DNA of 15,230 nucleotides. Origin: Caryophanales bacterium (GTDB lineage Bacteria; Bacillota_I; Bacilli_A; RFN20; CAG-826). The first letter of the stretch is position 1; every line of letters begins with the position of its first letter. Location: positions 1 to 15,230 of the forward strand of contig JALEUF010000172.1 of assembly GCA_022781015.1 (NCBI GenBank). Direction: 5' to 3'. A program made the position numbers and the translations under genes. Shown here in pieces: positions 1 to 6,081 of the stretch. The notes beneath the pieces are model-generated. The model made no database searches and had not been told where the DNA came from. It worked only from the letters and a program-made list of their open reading frames with translations.

Positions 1-11
1 ATATCAAACTG

Positions 12-37
12 GCCTCATCTATTGATGGGGCTTTTTG
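12..37 (+). terminator. Rho-independent terminator of a gene left of the window
   Basis: An 8-bp stem (GCCTCATC at 12-19 with GATGGGGC at 24-31, one G-T pair) encloses a TATT loop and is followed directly by TTTTTGTT. The T-run lies only on the plus-strand side, so it ends a plus-strand transcript that begins outside the window. Confidence 0.8.
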
Positions 38-51
38 TTGCCAAAAATAAG

Positions 52-66
52 CGACCCATGTATTAA
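52..66 (+). repeat. 15-bp repeat unit, copy 1
   Basis: CGACCCATGTATTAA lies 15 bp after the first terminator. Its exact reverse complement occurs at 13751-13765, directly after another plus-strand terminator, and the match is 18 of 20 when extended outward. No gene covers either copy. The function is unknown and a chance match is possible in AT-rich DNA. Confidence 0.4.
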
Positions 67-138
67 TAAAAGTATCTTTTTGAAATATTTTATGCAGCAT
101 TCTAGAAATTCCGTATATCTATTTCCCTTAGATAAAAG

Positions 139-168
139 AAAAAAGCTTTGACACGTTTGGCATCAAAG
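139..168 (-). terminator. Terminator of the tRNA-Gln transcript
   Basis: Read on the minus strand, a 9-bp stem (CTTTGATGC with GTGTCAAAG, two wobble pairs, loop CAAAC) is followed by CTTTTTTC. It starts 14 bases after the encoded CCA end of the tRNA, as expected for a single-gene tRNA transcript. Confidence 0.75.
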
Positions 169-181
169 TCCTAAGTTCAGG

Positions 182-256
182 TGGTTGGGGTGGCTGGGAT
201 CGAACCAGCGTATGTGGGTTTCAGAGACCCATGCCTTACCACTTGGCTACACCCCA
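182..256 (-). tRNA. tRNA-Gln, anticodon CTG, with encoded CCA
   Basis: The minus strand folds into a complete cloverleaf. The acceptor stem is TGGGGTG/CACCCCA (7 bp). The anticodon stem TGGGT/ACCCA encloses CTCTGAA, giving anticodon CTG (plus-strand 222-224), which reads CAG (Gln). The T arm is GCTGG-TTCGATC-CCAGC. The discriminator base is A and CCA is encoded at 184-182. CTG is the rarer Gln isoacceptor in AT-rich genomes, where TTG usually suffices, so a second tRNA-Gln(TTG) should exist elsewhere. The gene has its own promoter (267-294) and terminator (139-168). Confidence 0.95.
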
Positions 257-266
257 AGGCAATGTA

Positions 267-294
267 ATTTTAAGCATTTCTGCTAGAAGGGCAA
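267..294 (-). promoter_or_regulatory. Likely promoter of tRNA-Gln
   Basis: On the minus strand TTGCCC (294-289) is separated by 16 nt from TAAAAT (272-267), which is five of six matches to the -10 consensus. Transcription would start near 260, a few bases before the mature tRNA 5' end at 256. Confidence 0.5.
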
Positions 295-304
295 CACTTT
301 TTTC

Positions 305-346
305 TAACAAAATAGCTTATCTAATTGTAAAATAACGAATCGGAGG
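305..346 (+). promoter_or_regulatory. Candidate promoter and RBS of the uridine kinase gene
   Basis: TAAAAT at 328-333 is a good -10 hexamer. The hexamer 17 nt upstream is TAACAA (305-310), a poor match to TTGACA, but the same CTAACAA-17 nt-TAAAAT layout recurs at 1773-1802. GGAGG at 342-346 is a strong Shine-Dalgarno sequence 7 nt before the ATG at 354. Confidence 0.4.
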
Positions 347-353
347 GTTACTT

Positions 354-962
354 ATGCCTTATTTAATAGCAATCTCCGGTGGTTCCGGTTCTGGAAAAAC
401 CTATATATCCAGGGCACTTAATGCCTTGTTACCTTATGAATCATCTATTTTATCTTATGATAATTACTATAAAGACCAATCTGCTCTTCCTTTTGAAGAA
501 AGAGGTCTTCTAAATTATGATGACCCTTCTATATTAGACCAAGAATTATTCATGGAAGATTTAAAGAAAATCAAAAAGGGAATAGCAATTGAAGTTCCCC
601 AATATGATTTTGTTACACATACAAGAAAAAAAGAAACAGTTCCATTCGAACCTAAAGATATAGTCATAGTCGAAGGCATCATGACATTACAAATACCTAA
701 GGAATATTATGATTTCATTATTTATGTCGATGCTGATCCTGATGTAAGAATCTCTAGAAGAATAATTAGAGATATGAAGTTACGTGGAAGAAGCCTTGAA
801 TCAATTGTAGAGCAATACCTTACCTCAGTTAAGCCAATGCATATAAAATATGTTGAACCACATAAAGTGGATGCAGATTTTATATATAACAACAATTCCA
901 ATAACGGGATTGATGAAAAACAAATGCAAATGATTTTAAAACATTTAGTAGCAAGAAGGTAA
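354..962 (+). CDS. udk: Uridine kinase (uridine/cytidine kinase, P-loop)
   Basis: This cytoplasmic enzyme phosphorylates uridine and cytidine to UMP and CMP in pyrimidine salvage. The 202-residue product carries the family signature in order: Walker A GGSGSGKT (9-16), the DNYYKD segment (36-41), NYDDP (54-58, usually NYDHP), YDF with Arg91, the Walker B-like VEGIM (106-110) and the arginine-rich lid RRIIRDMKLRGRS (135-147), followed by the VKPMH and VEPHK motifs. Length is close to the usual 205-210. The start is supported by GGAGG 7 nt upstream. The gene ends 2 nt before the amidohydrolase ATG, so the two are almost certainly co-transcribed and translationally coupled. Relaxed substrate specificity within the P-loop uridine kinase/phosphoribulokinase family cannot be excluded, but the motif set fits Udk well. 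Confidence 0.88.
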   Translation: MPYLIAISGGSGSGKTYISRALNALLPYESSILSYDNYYKDQSALPFEERGLLNYDDPSILDQELFMEDLKKIKKGIAIEVPQYDFVTHTRKKETVPFEPKDIVIVEGIMTLQIPKEYYDFIIYVDADPDVRISRRIIRDMKLRGRSLESIVEQYLTSVKPMHIKYVEPHKVDADFIYNNNSNNGIDEKQMQMILKHLVARR

Positions 963-964
963 GA

Positions 965-1765
965 ATGGAAGAATTTAGTTTTATCGATGCACATGCCCAT
1001 TTAGCAAGTTGGCCTAGTTTAAGAAAATGTGGCAATTTTATCATTGAATCAAATAAATCGCATAACATTGATTTTTCTTTGATTAGCAATGCCGATGCAG
1101 CCGAATTTCCATCAGTAAAAACTAGATGTAAGGTAGGCAAATCAACATTAGTTTGTTTAAAGCAAGCAGTTAATTTTGCTAAAAATCATGAGGGACATAT
1201 AGGCACTGGAGTATGGTTTAGGCCATTTTTTGAGTTGCCTAATGAAGAACTAATAAATTACATAAAAGAAAACAAGAAATATATCTATTGCCTTAAATTC
1301 CACCCCTACTGTGAGAAATTAAAGATAACTTCTAGAAAGCTTATCCCTTGGATTAGATTAGCTAGAGAGTTGGATTTACCTATATTGGTCCATACGGCTT
1401 ATGATGAATTTTCTTCGATTTTGGAATTAGAAAAAGTAGCGAAAGAAAATAAAGACATCAACTTTATCGCCGCCCATCTAGAACTATGCTCGGATAATAA
1501 AGTCGCGATTGAAGTAATGAAAAGAGTTAGCAATATCTATGCCGACACGGCTTGGGTAAATATAGACAAAACAATAAGGGTATTAAATGAAATCGGGGAA
1601 GATAGGATTATGTTTGGAAGTGATAATCCAATTGATGGATTAAATACTTTAGATAATCCGATGTATCTTCCTTACTTCAATAACAATGCAAATATTGAAT
1701 ATTCTACATATAAAAAACTAATGAGAGATAACGCCATCAAGGTATATAAATTAGACTTGAAATAA
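965..1765 (+). CDS. Metal-dependent amidohydrolase (Amidohydro_2-type TIM barrel)
   Basis: This 266-residue protein is predicted to be a cytosolic hydrolase or decarboxylase of the amidohydrolase superfamily; the substrate is unknown. The metal-ligand pattern is visible: His10 and His12 in FIDAHAHL at the end of strand 1, the LKFHP segment (110-114), His143 in ILVHTA, His171 in AAHLE, and Asp220 in FGSDNP, which resembles the FGSDyP motif of the Amidohydro_2 family. TatD-type DNases share the fold, but the GSDNP motif and overall spacing favour Amidohydro_2. The start lies 2 nt after the uridine kinase stop, with AGAAGG (954-959) as RBS inside that gene. The coupling suggests a linked salvage or catabolic role, but nothing in the sequence names the substrate. 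No terminator follows before the next gene. Confidence 0.8.
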   Translation: MEEFSFIDAHAHLASWPSLRKCGNFIIESNKSHNIDFSLISNADAAEFPSVKTRCKVGKSTLVCLKQAVNFAKNHEGHIGTGVWFRPFFELPNEELINYIKENKKYIYCLKFHPYCEKLKITSRKLIPWIRLARELDLPILVHTAYDEFSSILELEKVAKENKDINFIAAHLELCSDNKVAIEVMKRVSNIYADTAWVNIDKTIRVLNEIGEDRIMFGSDNPIDGLNTLDNPMYLPYFNNNANIEYSTYKKLMRDNAIKVYKLDLK

Positions 1766-1773
1766 AAATTCCC

Positions 1774-1823
1774 TAACAACATTTTACTATTCGCGTTAAA
1801 ATAAAAACACGAACATAAGGAGA
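1774..1823 (+). promoter_or_regulatory. Candidate promoter and RBS of the pyroglutamyl-peptidase-like gene
   Basis: TAACAA (1774-1779), a 17-nt spacer and TAAAAT (1797-1802) repeat the layout seen before the uridine kinase gene. AAGGAG starting at 1817 provides the Shine-Dalgarno sequence for the ATG at 1830. Read-through from the upstream pair is also possible because no terminator separates them. Confidence 0.4.
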
Positions 1824-1829
1824 GACAAC

Positions 1830-2378
1830 ATGAAAGTGTTATTTGTCGGTTTTTCCCCTTTTGCAGCTCATCCTGTTAATCCAAGTGAAACGGTTGTCAA
1901 GGATTTTGCGAAGGGTAATTCTAAAGGAATTGTTTTACCTGTTTCCTATAAAAGGGCCAAAGAAGAATTCATTAAGGCATATGAAGAATATAATCCTGAC
2001 CATGTCTTGATATTCAATCTTTCCCCCTATACCCATTGTCCTTTGCTTGAGCAATATGCCTATAACAACATGAATGCTTCTATACCAGATAATGATGGGG
2101 TAAGCAAAACAAATGAGCCAATAATCGTAGATGGTCCAAAAAGCATCATGTCCAGTCTAAACCCTAGTTGCATTGAACAATATCTTGCATCAAAAGGAAT
2201 AAATACTAGTTTAGGATTAGATCCTGGCGGATTTATATGCAATGAGATTTATTATCTTTCCCTTACTAGAAATAAAAATTCCCTCTTAATCCATATTCCA
2301 GTTGAATCTGATATGAACAAGCAAGAAATAAACGAGGGAATCGAATCGATTATAGAATATCTAGAAGGAATGAATTAA
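1830..2378 (+). CDS. Pyroglutamyl-peptidase I-like cysteine peptidase (family C15)
   Basis: Family C15 enzymes remove an N-terminal pyroglutamyl residue from peptides in the cytosol. The product has 182 residues, against about 200-215 for typical Pcp. It keeps the hallmarks: GFSPF near the N terminus (GFxPF), NPSE at 17-20, and a complete E-C-H triad pattern with Glu74 in the LLEQYAYNNMNASIPDN block, Cys137 in GGFICNEIYY and His155 in LLIHIPVE. The whole block aligns with the classical ErvAiN-DariPDN, CN-Y and FiHvP segments. Similarity outside the motifs is low, and the usual G-A-GR loop after strand 2 reads NLSPYTHC, so substrate preference may differ. The RBS is AAGGAG 7 nt upstream. The gene ends in the strong terminator at 2401-2430. 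Confidence 0.8.
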   Translation: MKVLFVGFSPFAAHPVNPSETVVKDFAKGNSKGIVLPVSYKRAKEEFIKAYEEYNPDHVLIFNLSPYTHCPLLEQYAYNNMNASIPDNDGVSKTNEPIIVDGPKSIMSSLNPSCIEQYLASKGINTSLGLDPGGFICNEIYYLSLTRNKNSLLIHIPVESDMNKQEINEGIESIIEYLEGMN

Positions 2379-2533
2379 GCCCCGTCGATATGGTTTTTAT
2401 AGGAAGTGGAATAAGCCCCACTTCCTTTTTCTTCATATCTTCTTTCATTAAGCATATCAATATCTTCTCCGCTTCTATTTAATCTAAGGGAGGAATGTTT
2501 TCTTGATATGTATTTCTTTCTATATTTAGCCAT
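2375..2533 (-). CDS. Possible small basic protein, 52 residues
   Basis: An ATG frame starts 25 nt after the stop of the upstream membrane-protein gene and ends with TAA overlapping the stop codon of the convergent peptidase gene. The predicted product begins MAKYRKKYISRKHSS and is rich in Lys, Arg, Tyr and Ser; its codon choice (AGA for Arg, GAA, GGA) resembles that of its neighbours. There is no good Shine-Dalgarno sequence (AGGA lies 14 nt away), but TATAAT ends exactly 6 nt before the ATG, which would give a leaderless mRNA. The frame crosses the hairpin that serves as the plus-strand terminator. No family is recognised. It could be a chance frame. Confidence 0.35.
   Translation of the reverse strand: MAKYRKKYISRKHSSLRLNRSGEDIDMLNERRYEEKGSGAYSTSYKNHIDGA
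2401..2430 (+). terminator. Terminator of the uridine kinase-peptidase unit
   Basis: A perfect 9-bp stem, AGGAAGTGG (2401-2409) with CCACTTCCT (2418-2426), encloses an 8-nt loop. The T-run begins in the last stem base and continues as TTTTTCTTC. Read on the minus strand the hairpin has no T-tract, so it works in one direction only. Confidence 0.85.
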
Positions 2534-2539
2534 GGATAA

Positions 2540-2545
2540 ATTATA
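2540..2545 (-). promoter_or_regulatory. Consensus -10 element before the small frame
   Basis: TATAAT on the minus strand sits with exactly 6 nt between it and the ATG at 2533, which would place the transcription start on the A of the start codon. No convincing -35 hexamer is seen at 16-18 nt. Confidence 0.3.
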
Positions 2546-2558
2546 GTTCCTAATCTAA

Positions 2559-3428
2559 TCAAAATACATACAAGAAGGCATAGCCAAATATCAAAGAAGA
2601 GGCAATGCAGATTGCTAAGACGATTAAAGCCTCTTTTAATTTGCTCTTATTTTTAAATAACATAAGCATTCCTAATCCTGCATTTACTAATAATCCAGAT
2701 AGCAAAGCCCCAAAAGGAAGCGCCCCCTGTATGTATAAAGTCGATAGAAGGACACTTGAAGCACAGTTTGGAATTAGTCCAACTAATGTAGCTAGCAATG
2801 GAGATAAAGCAAAATTAGAAACAAGGAAATTAGATATATTGTCTTCCCCTACATAATAAATAATGGTCCCAAATATGAAATTAAGGACAAATACAATTCC
2901 AAATACTTTTAACGAATGTAGCAATGGGTGTAATAGATGCTCTTTCCATTTGTTGCCATTACCTTCAATTTCATGTCCGCAGCACCCATGGTGAACCTCT
3001 TCATCATGATCGCATTCTTCTAGATGTTCATCTATATTTGAATTGAATTTGAAGAATATTAAATCAGTCGTTAATCCAATTATGATAGCAATACCTAGCT
3101 TTAATCCAATTAGGACAAAAGACATATACCATGTTGATGAAAATGAAGAAAATAGTATTGGCAAGGCTTCATCTGAGCAAGATAAGAATACAGCGACTAA
3201 TGTCCCAATACTTATATGGCCATGCCCAAATAAAGAAGAAGCAACAATAGAAGTCCCACATTCTGGGATAAGTCCGAATGCACTTCCTACTACAGGGCCT
3301 AATCTTTTCTTCCCTTCTAATATTTTAACGACTTTATCTTCAACAAAAGAAAAGAGGAAATGGAAGACAAACACGAAGGCTAATATTTTAGCCGAATCAA
3401 TTAATGCATCTAAAAATACTTCTAACAT
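2559..3428 (-). CDS. ArsP_2-family membrane protein (putative manganese/heavy-metal transporter)
   Basis: This is a polytopic membrane protein, probably an exporter of a divalent metal; the specificity is not proven for this family. The 289-residue form (from the ATG at 3428) starts MLEVFLDALID, as family members do. It carries two related motifs, GLIPECGTS (about 52-60) and GLIPNCASS (about 217-225), one in each half, with VFLSCSDEALPI between them. The central cytosolic loop (about 134-152) is rich in Glu, Asp, His and Cys and includes HHGCCGH, a likely metal-binding segment. An in-frame TTG at 3455 would add nine residues, but it directly abuts the G-run and is not favoured by family alignment. 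Neither start has a well-spaced SD. No yybP-ykoY-like leader is visible upstream, since the divergent CBS gene is too close. Confidence 0.8.
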   Translation of the reverse strand: MLEVFLDALIDSAKILAFVFVFHFLFSFVEDKVVKILEGKKRLGPVVGSAFGLIPECGTSIVASSLFGHGHISIGTLVAVFLSCSDEALPILFSSFSSTWYMSFVLIGLKLGIAIIIGLTTDLIFFKFNSNIDEHLEECDHDEEVHHGCCGHEIEGNGNKWKEHLLHPLLHSLKVFGIVFVLNFIFGTIIYYVGEDNISNFLVSNFALSPLLATLVGLIPNCASSVLLSTLYIQGALPFGALLSGLLVNAGLGMLMLFKNKSKLKEALIVLAICIASSLIFGYAFLYVF

Positions 3429-3483
3429 ACAAAAATAGTTTACTACCTTTGTCAACCCCCCTACTTATTATTTATAAATTGGT

Positions 3484-3489
3484 TATAAT
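3484..3489 (+). promoter_or_regulatory. -10 element giving a leaderless CBS-gene transcript
   Basis: A perfect TATAAT is followed by six bases (AAAGAC) and then the ATG at 3496. With standard spacing the transcript would begin on the start codon. No Shine-Dalgarno sequence precedes this ATG. The -35 region is weak (CTACTT at 3461-3466). Confidence 0.6.
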
Positions 3490-3495
3490 AAAGAC

Positions 3496-3909
3496 ATGAA
3501 AGCAAAAGAATTAATGACTAGCAAAGACAAAGTAACTTGTCTTTATAACGACATGGATTTGCAAGAATGCTACAAAAAGCTAAGCGAATCACACTTCACC
3601 ATGATTCCAGTTCTAGAAAGGGAATCTGGTAGATATCTTTATTCTTTATCTACTCTAGATATCTTAAAGAGCATCATGGAATCAAATTCACTTGAAAAGG
3701 CACTTAAGTCGCCACTTACTTCTATTGAAACCGAACGACTAATAATATGTGCCCCGATTGAATCTGAGGTTTCCGATTTGGTCGATCTTATTGCCAATCA
3801 GAATTTCGTCCCTATTGTTAACAAAAAAGGCGAATTCGAGGGGATTATCACTAGAAGGAAATTAATTTTCCATCTAAAAAACATAATATTAGAAGGTAGG
3901 AAGAAATGA
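3496..3909 (+). CDS. Tandem CBS-domain protein
   Basis: The 137-residue protein consists almost entirely of two CBS motifs, about residues 1-60 (starting MKAKELMTSKDKV and ending in the LYSLSTLDILKSIM helix) and 75-130 (ending GEFEGIITRRKLIFHL). CBS pairs form a Bateman module that binds adenine nucleotides. Stand-alone versions in Bacillota can be AMP, ATP or c-di-AMP sensors, which is family knowledge and not shown here. The start gives a typical first CBS strand with no N-terminal extension, which supports the leaderless start. It overlaps the Mrp ATPase gene by 4 nt (ATGA at 3906-3909), so the two are translationally coupled. A regulatory role in Fe-S assembly is only an inference from that coupling. 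Confidence 0.85.
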   Translation: MKAKELMTSKDKVTCLYNDMDLQECYKKLSESHFTMIPVLERESGRYLYSLSTLDILKSIMESNSLEKALKSPLTSIETERLIICAPIESEVSDLVDLIANQNFVPIVNKKGEFEGIITRRKLIFHLKNIILEGRKK

Positions 3910-4727
3910 GTAATTGCGACGGAAACTGTTCATCTTGTTCAAAAGAATGCGCAGAAAGAAAAATTGAAAAGTTAAAGCCACATGAAGGTTCTAGCATCAA
4001 AAAGATTATTGCAGTTGTATCTGGCAAAGGCGGGGTAGGAAAATCTCTTACCACTTCTTTACTTGCAGTCAACGCTAGAAGGGAAAACAAGAATGTAGCC
4101 TTGATGGACGCTGATGTCACTGGTCCATCTATTCCAACTATTTTTGGAATTAATGAAATGGCTACCGGAACTGAAACTACTATTTTCCCAGTATTATCAA
4201 AAACTGGCATCAAGACAATATCATTAAACGAATTAACTGATGATAAAGCCGAACCTGTCATCTGGAGAGGACCAGTTATATCCTCTTTAATCCAGCAATT
4301 CTTCTCCGATGTCGATTATGGGGATGTTGATGAATTATATATAGACATGCCGCCAGGAACAGGAGATGTCCCTCTTACTGTTTTCCAATATATCCCAGTC
4401 GATGCGATTGTTATCGTTACTTCTCCTCAGGATTTGGTATCTTTAATCGTAGAGAAGGCTTTAAGAATGGCAAGGATGATGGATGTCCCTGTACTAGGGA
4501 TAGTTTCCAATATGTCTTATTGCGAATGCCCACATTGTGGTGAAAAGATCTATCCATTTGGAAAAGCTAATATTGAGCAGCTTGCTGCTACTTATGACAT
4601 TAAGAATGTAGATTATTTGCCAATTGATCCAAATCTAGCTTCTTTATGCGATAAAGGACAAATAGAAAATTATGAAGGTAGATACCTTGATAAGATTTCT
4701 AAAGCCATAACTGAATTAAAGAAATAA
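3906..4727 (+). CDS. Mrp/NBP35-type iron-sulfur carrier ATPase
   Basis: This cytosolic SIMIBI-class P-loop ATPase is of the type that binds a bridging [4Fe-4S] cluster and delivers it to target apoproteins. The 273 residues contain an N-terminal Cys cluster (Cys4, 8, 11 and 15) as in the NBP35 branch, a deviant Walker A GKGGVGKS (40-47), MDADVTGPS (67-75), IDMPPGTGD (146-154) with the P-loop ATPase Asp, and the conserved CxxC (Cys208, Cys211) in CECPHCGE, which holds the intersubunit cluster. The combination of N-terminal ferredoxin-like cysteines and CPxC is normal for bacterial and archaeal members. RBS AGGAAG lies just upstream within the CBS gene. Its stop TAA directly abuts the stop of the convergent acyltransferase gene, leaving no room for an intergenic terminator. 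Confidence 0.9.
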   Translation: MSNCDGNCSSCSKECAERKIEKLKPHEGSSIKKIIAVVSGKGGVGKSLTTSLLAVNARRENKNVALMDADVTGPSIPTIFGINEMATGTETTIFPVLSKTGIKTISLNELTDDKAEPVIWRGPVISSLIQQFFSDVDYGDVDELYIDMPPGTGDVPLTVFQYIPVDAIVIVTSPQDLVSLIVEKALRMARMMDVPVLGIVSNMSYCECPHCGEKIYPFGKANIEQLAATYDIKNVDYLPIDPNLASLCDKGQIENYEGRYLDKISKAITELKK

Positions 4728-6029
4728 CTAATCTTGATATATCCAGGCTTCGTTTTTAAGTGGTTTCCACTTATTTACGTGTAACCTATGCATCTCTTCT
4801 ACTAATAGAAGCATTTTAATGCTAGTTGGCCTAGTTGGATATAAATCATAGTAATTACCTGCATGATACAATGCCAAATAGCTTGTATCGGTAGGCATGC
4901 CAAATGTATTTATCTCATCATAATCGAGTTTAAATGAGAATGGTTCGTTATCCTTTGTCCCGTTGTAGAAGAGCCCTTCGTGGTTAATAGTTATCTCCCC
5001 TTCCCCACAGACAATGGCAGTCTTCATATCCTTTAAGGTTTTATAAGGGTCAAGTTTTCCTAATTTAACGTGTTCCTTGAATTCGTAATTAGGGTTATCT
5101 TTTATTTCTTTGTAAACGGCTTTTCTTTCTAAATCAAACCAATTGGATAAAGTCGTAGGCAAAACCGATTCTTTAGTTAATGGGGATAAGGAATAAGTAT
5201 CATCTATTTTGGCCCCGCAGCCACATTTAGAGCAATAGATTGTATCATCAGTATCGACCATGGAGAATTCTTCGCCACAGCTAGGACATTTATAGCAAAT
5301 ATAATGTGTGTCTTTAGCAATATGGCCATGAGTTTCATAATGGATTTTGTTAATTTTATTCCATTCATAATCATCATGGGTAAGGGCTAGATTTATTTTG
5401 TCTTCTATTTCATCTGCGCTTAGATTCTTTAGATCTTCCTTACTAAAAAGGATGCTTAATTTTGCATTTATCCTTCCTTTTCTTTCATCTAGGCAAGCTT
5501 TTGTATTAGTCAAGAAAGCACCTTCGGTATGCAAGAAATATACTGGTATCCCATAATGTTTAATGAATTTGCCAGTTCCAGAGACGACTGGCTGGTTATG
5601 ACCTGAAATTGAAGACATTCCTTCAGGAGAAAAACAAACTACCCCATTTTGCTTAATAATGCTATCAATCGCCCTCATCGCAGGCATATCGATAGTAAAG
5701 TTCTTCTTTGGTATGGCGTTTGCTAATTTAAGGATGAAGTGCAAATGCGACCTAAAGAATTCATTATATCCAGTAACAAAATTTAGCCTTCTAGGGTAAG
5801 TTGCCTGCACATTCCAGACATAATCAATTCTAGATTGATGGTTAAATATAAGGAAACAAGGGCCTTTTTCTTTATTGATATCATCTATTATTTCATAATG
5901 GATGTTATATTTAGGAGCTAGAATTTTATCGATTACTAACCTTTTAAGGAATGAGTAAATAAACCTATTCGGTTGATGGTATTTCCTATAATTTATTTTT
6001 TGCTGTAATGTCTTCTTTTGCTTTTTCAT
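4728..6029 (-). CDS. PlsC-like acyltransferase with C-terminal zinc ribbon
   Basis: The N-terminal half is a 1-acyl-glycerol-3-phosphate acyltransferase-type domain that would transfer an acyl chain to a lipid acceptor at the membrane. It shows NHQSRID (63-69, the catalytic H-x4-D) and FSPEGMSS (133-140, the PEG acceptor motif). Residues about 244-275 form a four-Cys zinc ribbon (Cys248, Cys251, Cys266, Cys269). A C-terminal region of about 150 residues, with no family I recognise, contains beta-rich stretches (ITINHEGLFYNG). Length is 433 residues against 200-250 for a plain PlsC. No Shine-Dalgarno sequence is present before the ATG; a TATAGAAT sequence lies 8 nt upstream. Its stop (TAG) touches the stop of the Mrp gene. 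The acceptor could be a lysophospholipid or an unusual glycolipid; the zinc ribbon does not decide. Confidence 0.75.
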   Translation of the reverse strand: MKKQKKTLQQKINYRKYHQPNRFIYSFLKRLVIDKILAPKYNIHYEIIDDINKEKGPCFLIFNHQSRIDYVWNVQATYPRRLNFVTGYNEFFRSHLHFILKLANAIPKKNFTIDMPAMRAIDSIIKQNGVVCFSPEGMSSISGHNQPVVSGTGKFIKHYGIPVYFLHTEGAFLTNTKACLDERKGRINAKLSILFSKEDLKNLSADEIEDKINLALTHDDYEWNKINKIHYETHGHIAKDTHYICYKCPSCGEEFSMVDTDDTIYCSKCGCGAKIDDTYSLSPLTKESVLPTTLSNWFDLERKAVYKEIKDNPNYEFKEHVKLGKLDPYKTLKDMKTAIVCGEGEITINHEGLFYNGTKDNEPFSFKLDYDEINTFGMPTDTSYLALYHAGNYYDLYPTRPTSIKMLLLVEEMHRLHVNKWKPLKNEAWIYQD

Positions 6030-6037
6030 AAGAAGTT

Positions 6038-6045
6038 ATTCTATA
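6038..6045 (-). promoter_or_regulatory. -10-like element close to the acyltransferase start
   Basis: TATAGAAT (TAGAAT matches five of six consensus bases) ends 8 nt before the ATG at 6029. There is no Shine-Dalgarno sequence. It may be a near-leaderless promoter; a -35 is not evident. Confidence 0.3.
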
Positions 6046-6081
6046 CCTAGAAGCAAAAATTTAAATTAAATTCGGCAAAAA

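Noticed and set aside
2605..3438. Two plus-strand open frames (2605-2856, 3043-3438) opposite the transporter gene
   Set aside because: They lie antisense to a gene with strong family motifs, lack RBSs and have no recognisable protein features.
3450..3455. TTGACA as a -35 of the ArsP_2-type gene
   Set aside because: The matching start point would fall downstream of the preferred ATG at 3428, and the -10 (TTGTAT) is poor.
3429..3495. Manganese-type (yybP-ykoY) riboswitch before the transporter gene
   Set aside because: Only 67 bp separate the divergent starts, too short for that riboswitch, and its conserved motifs are absent.
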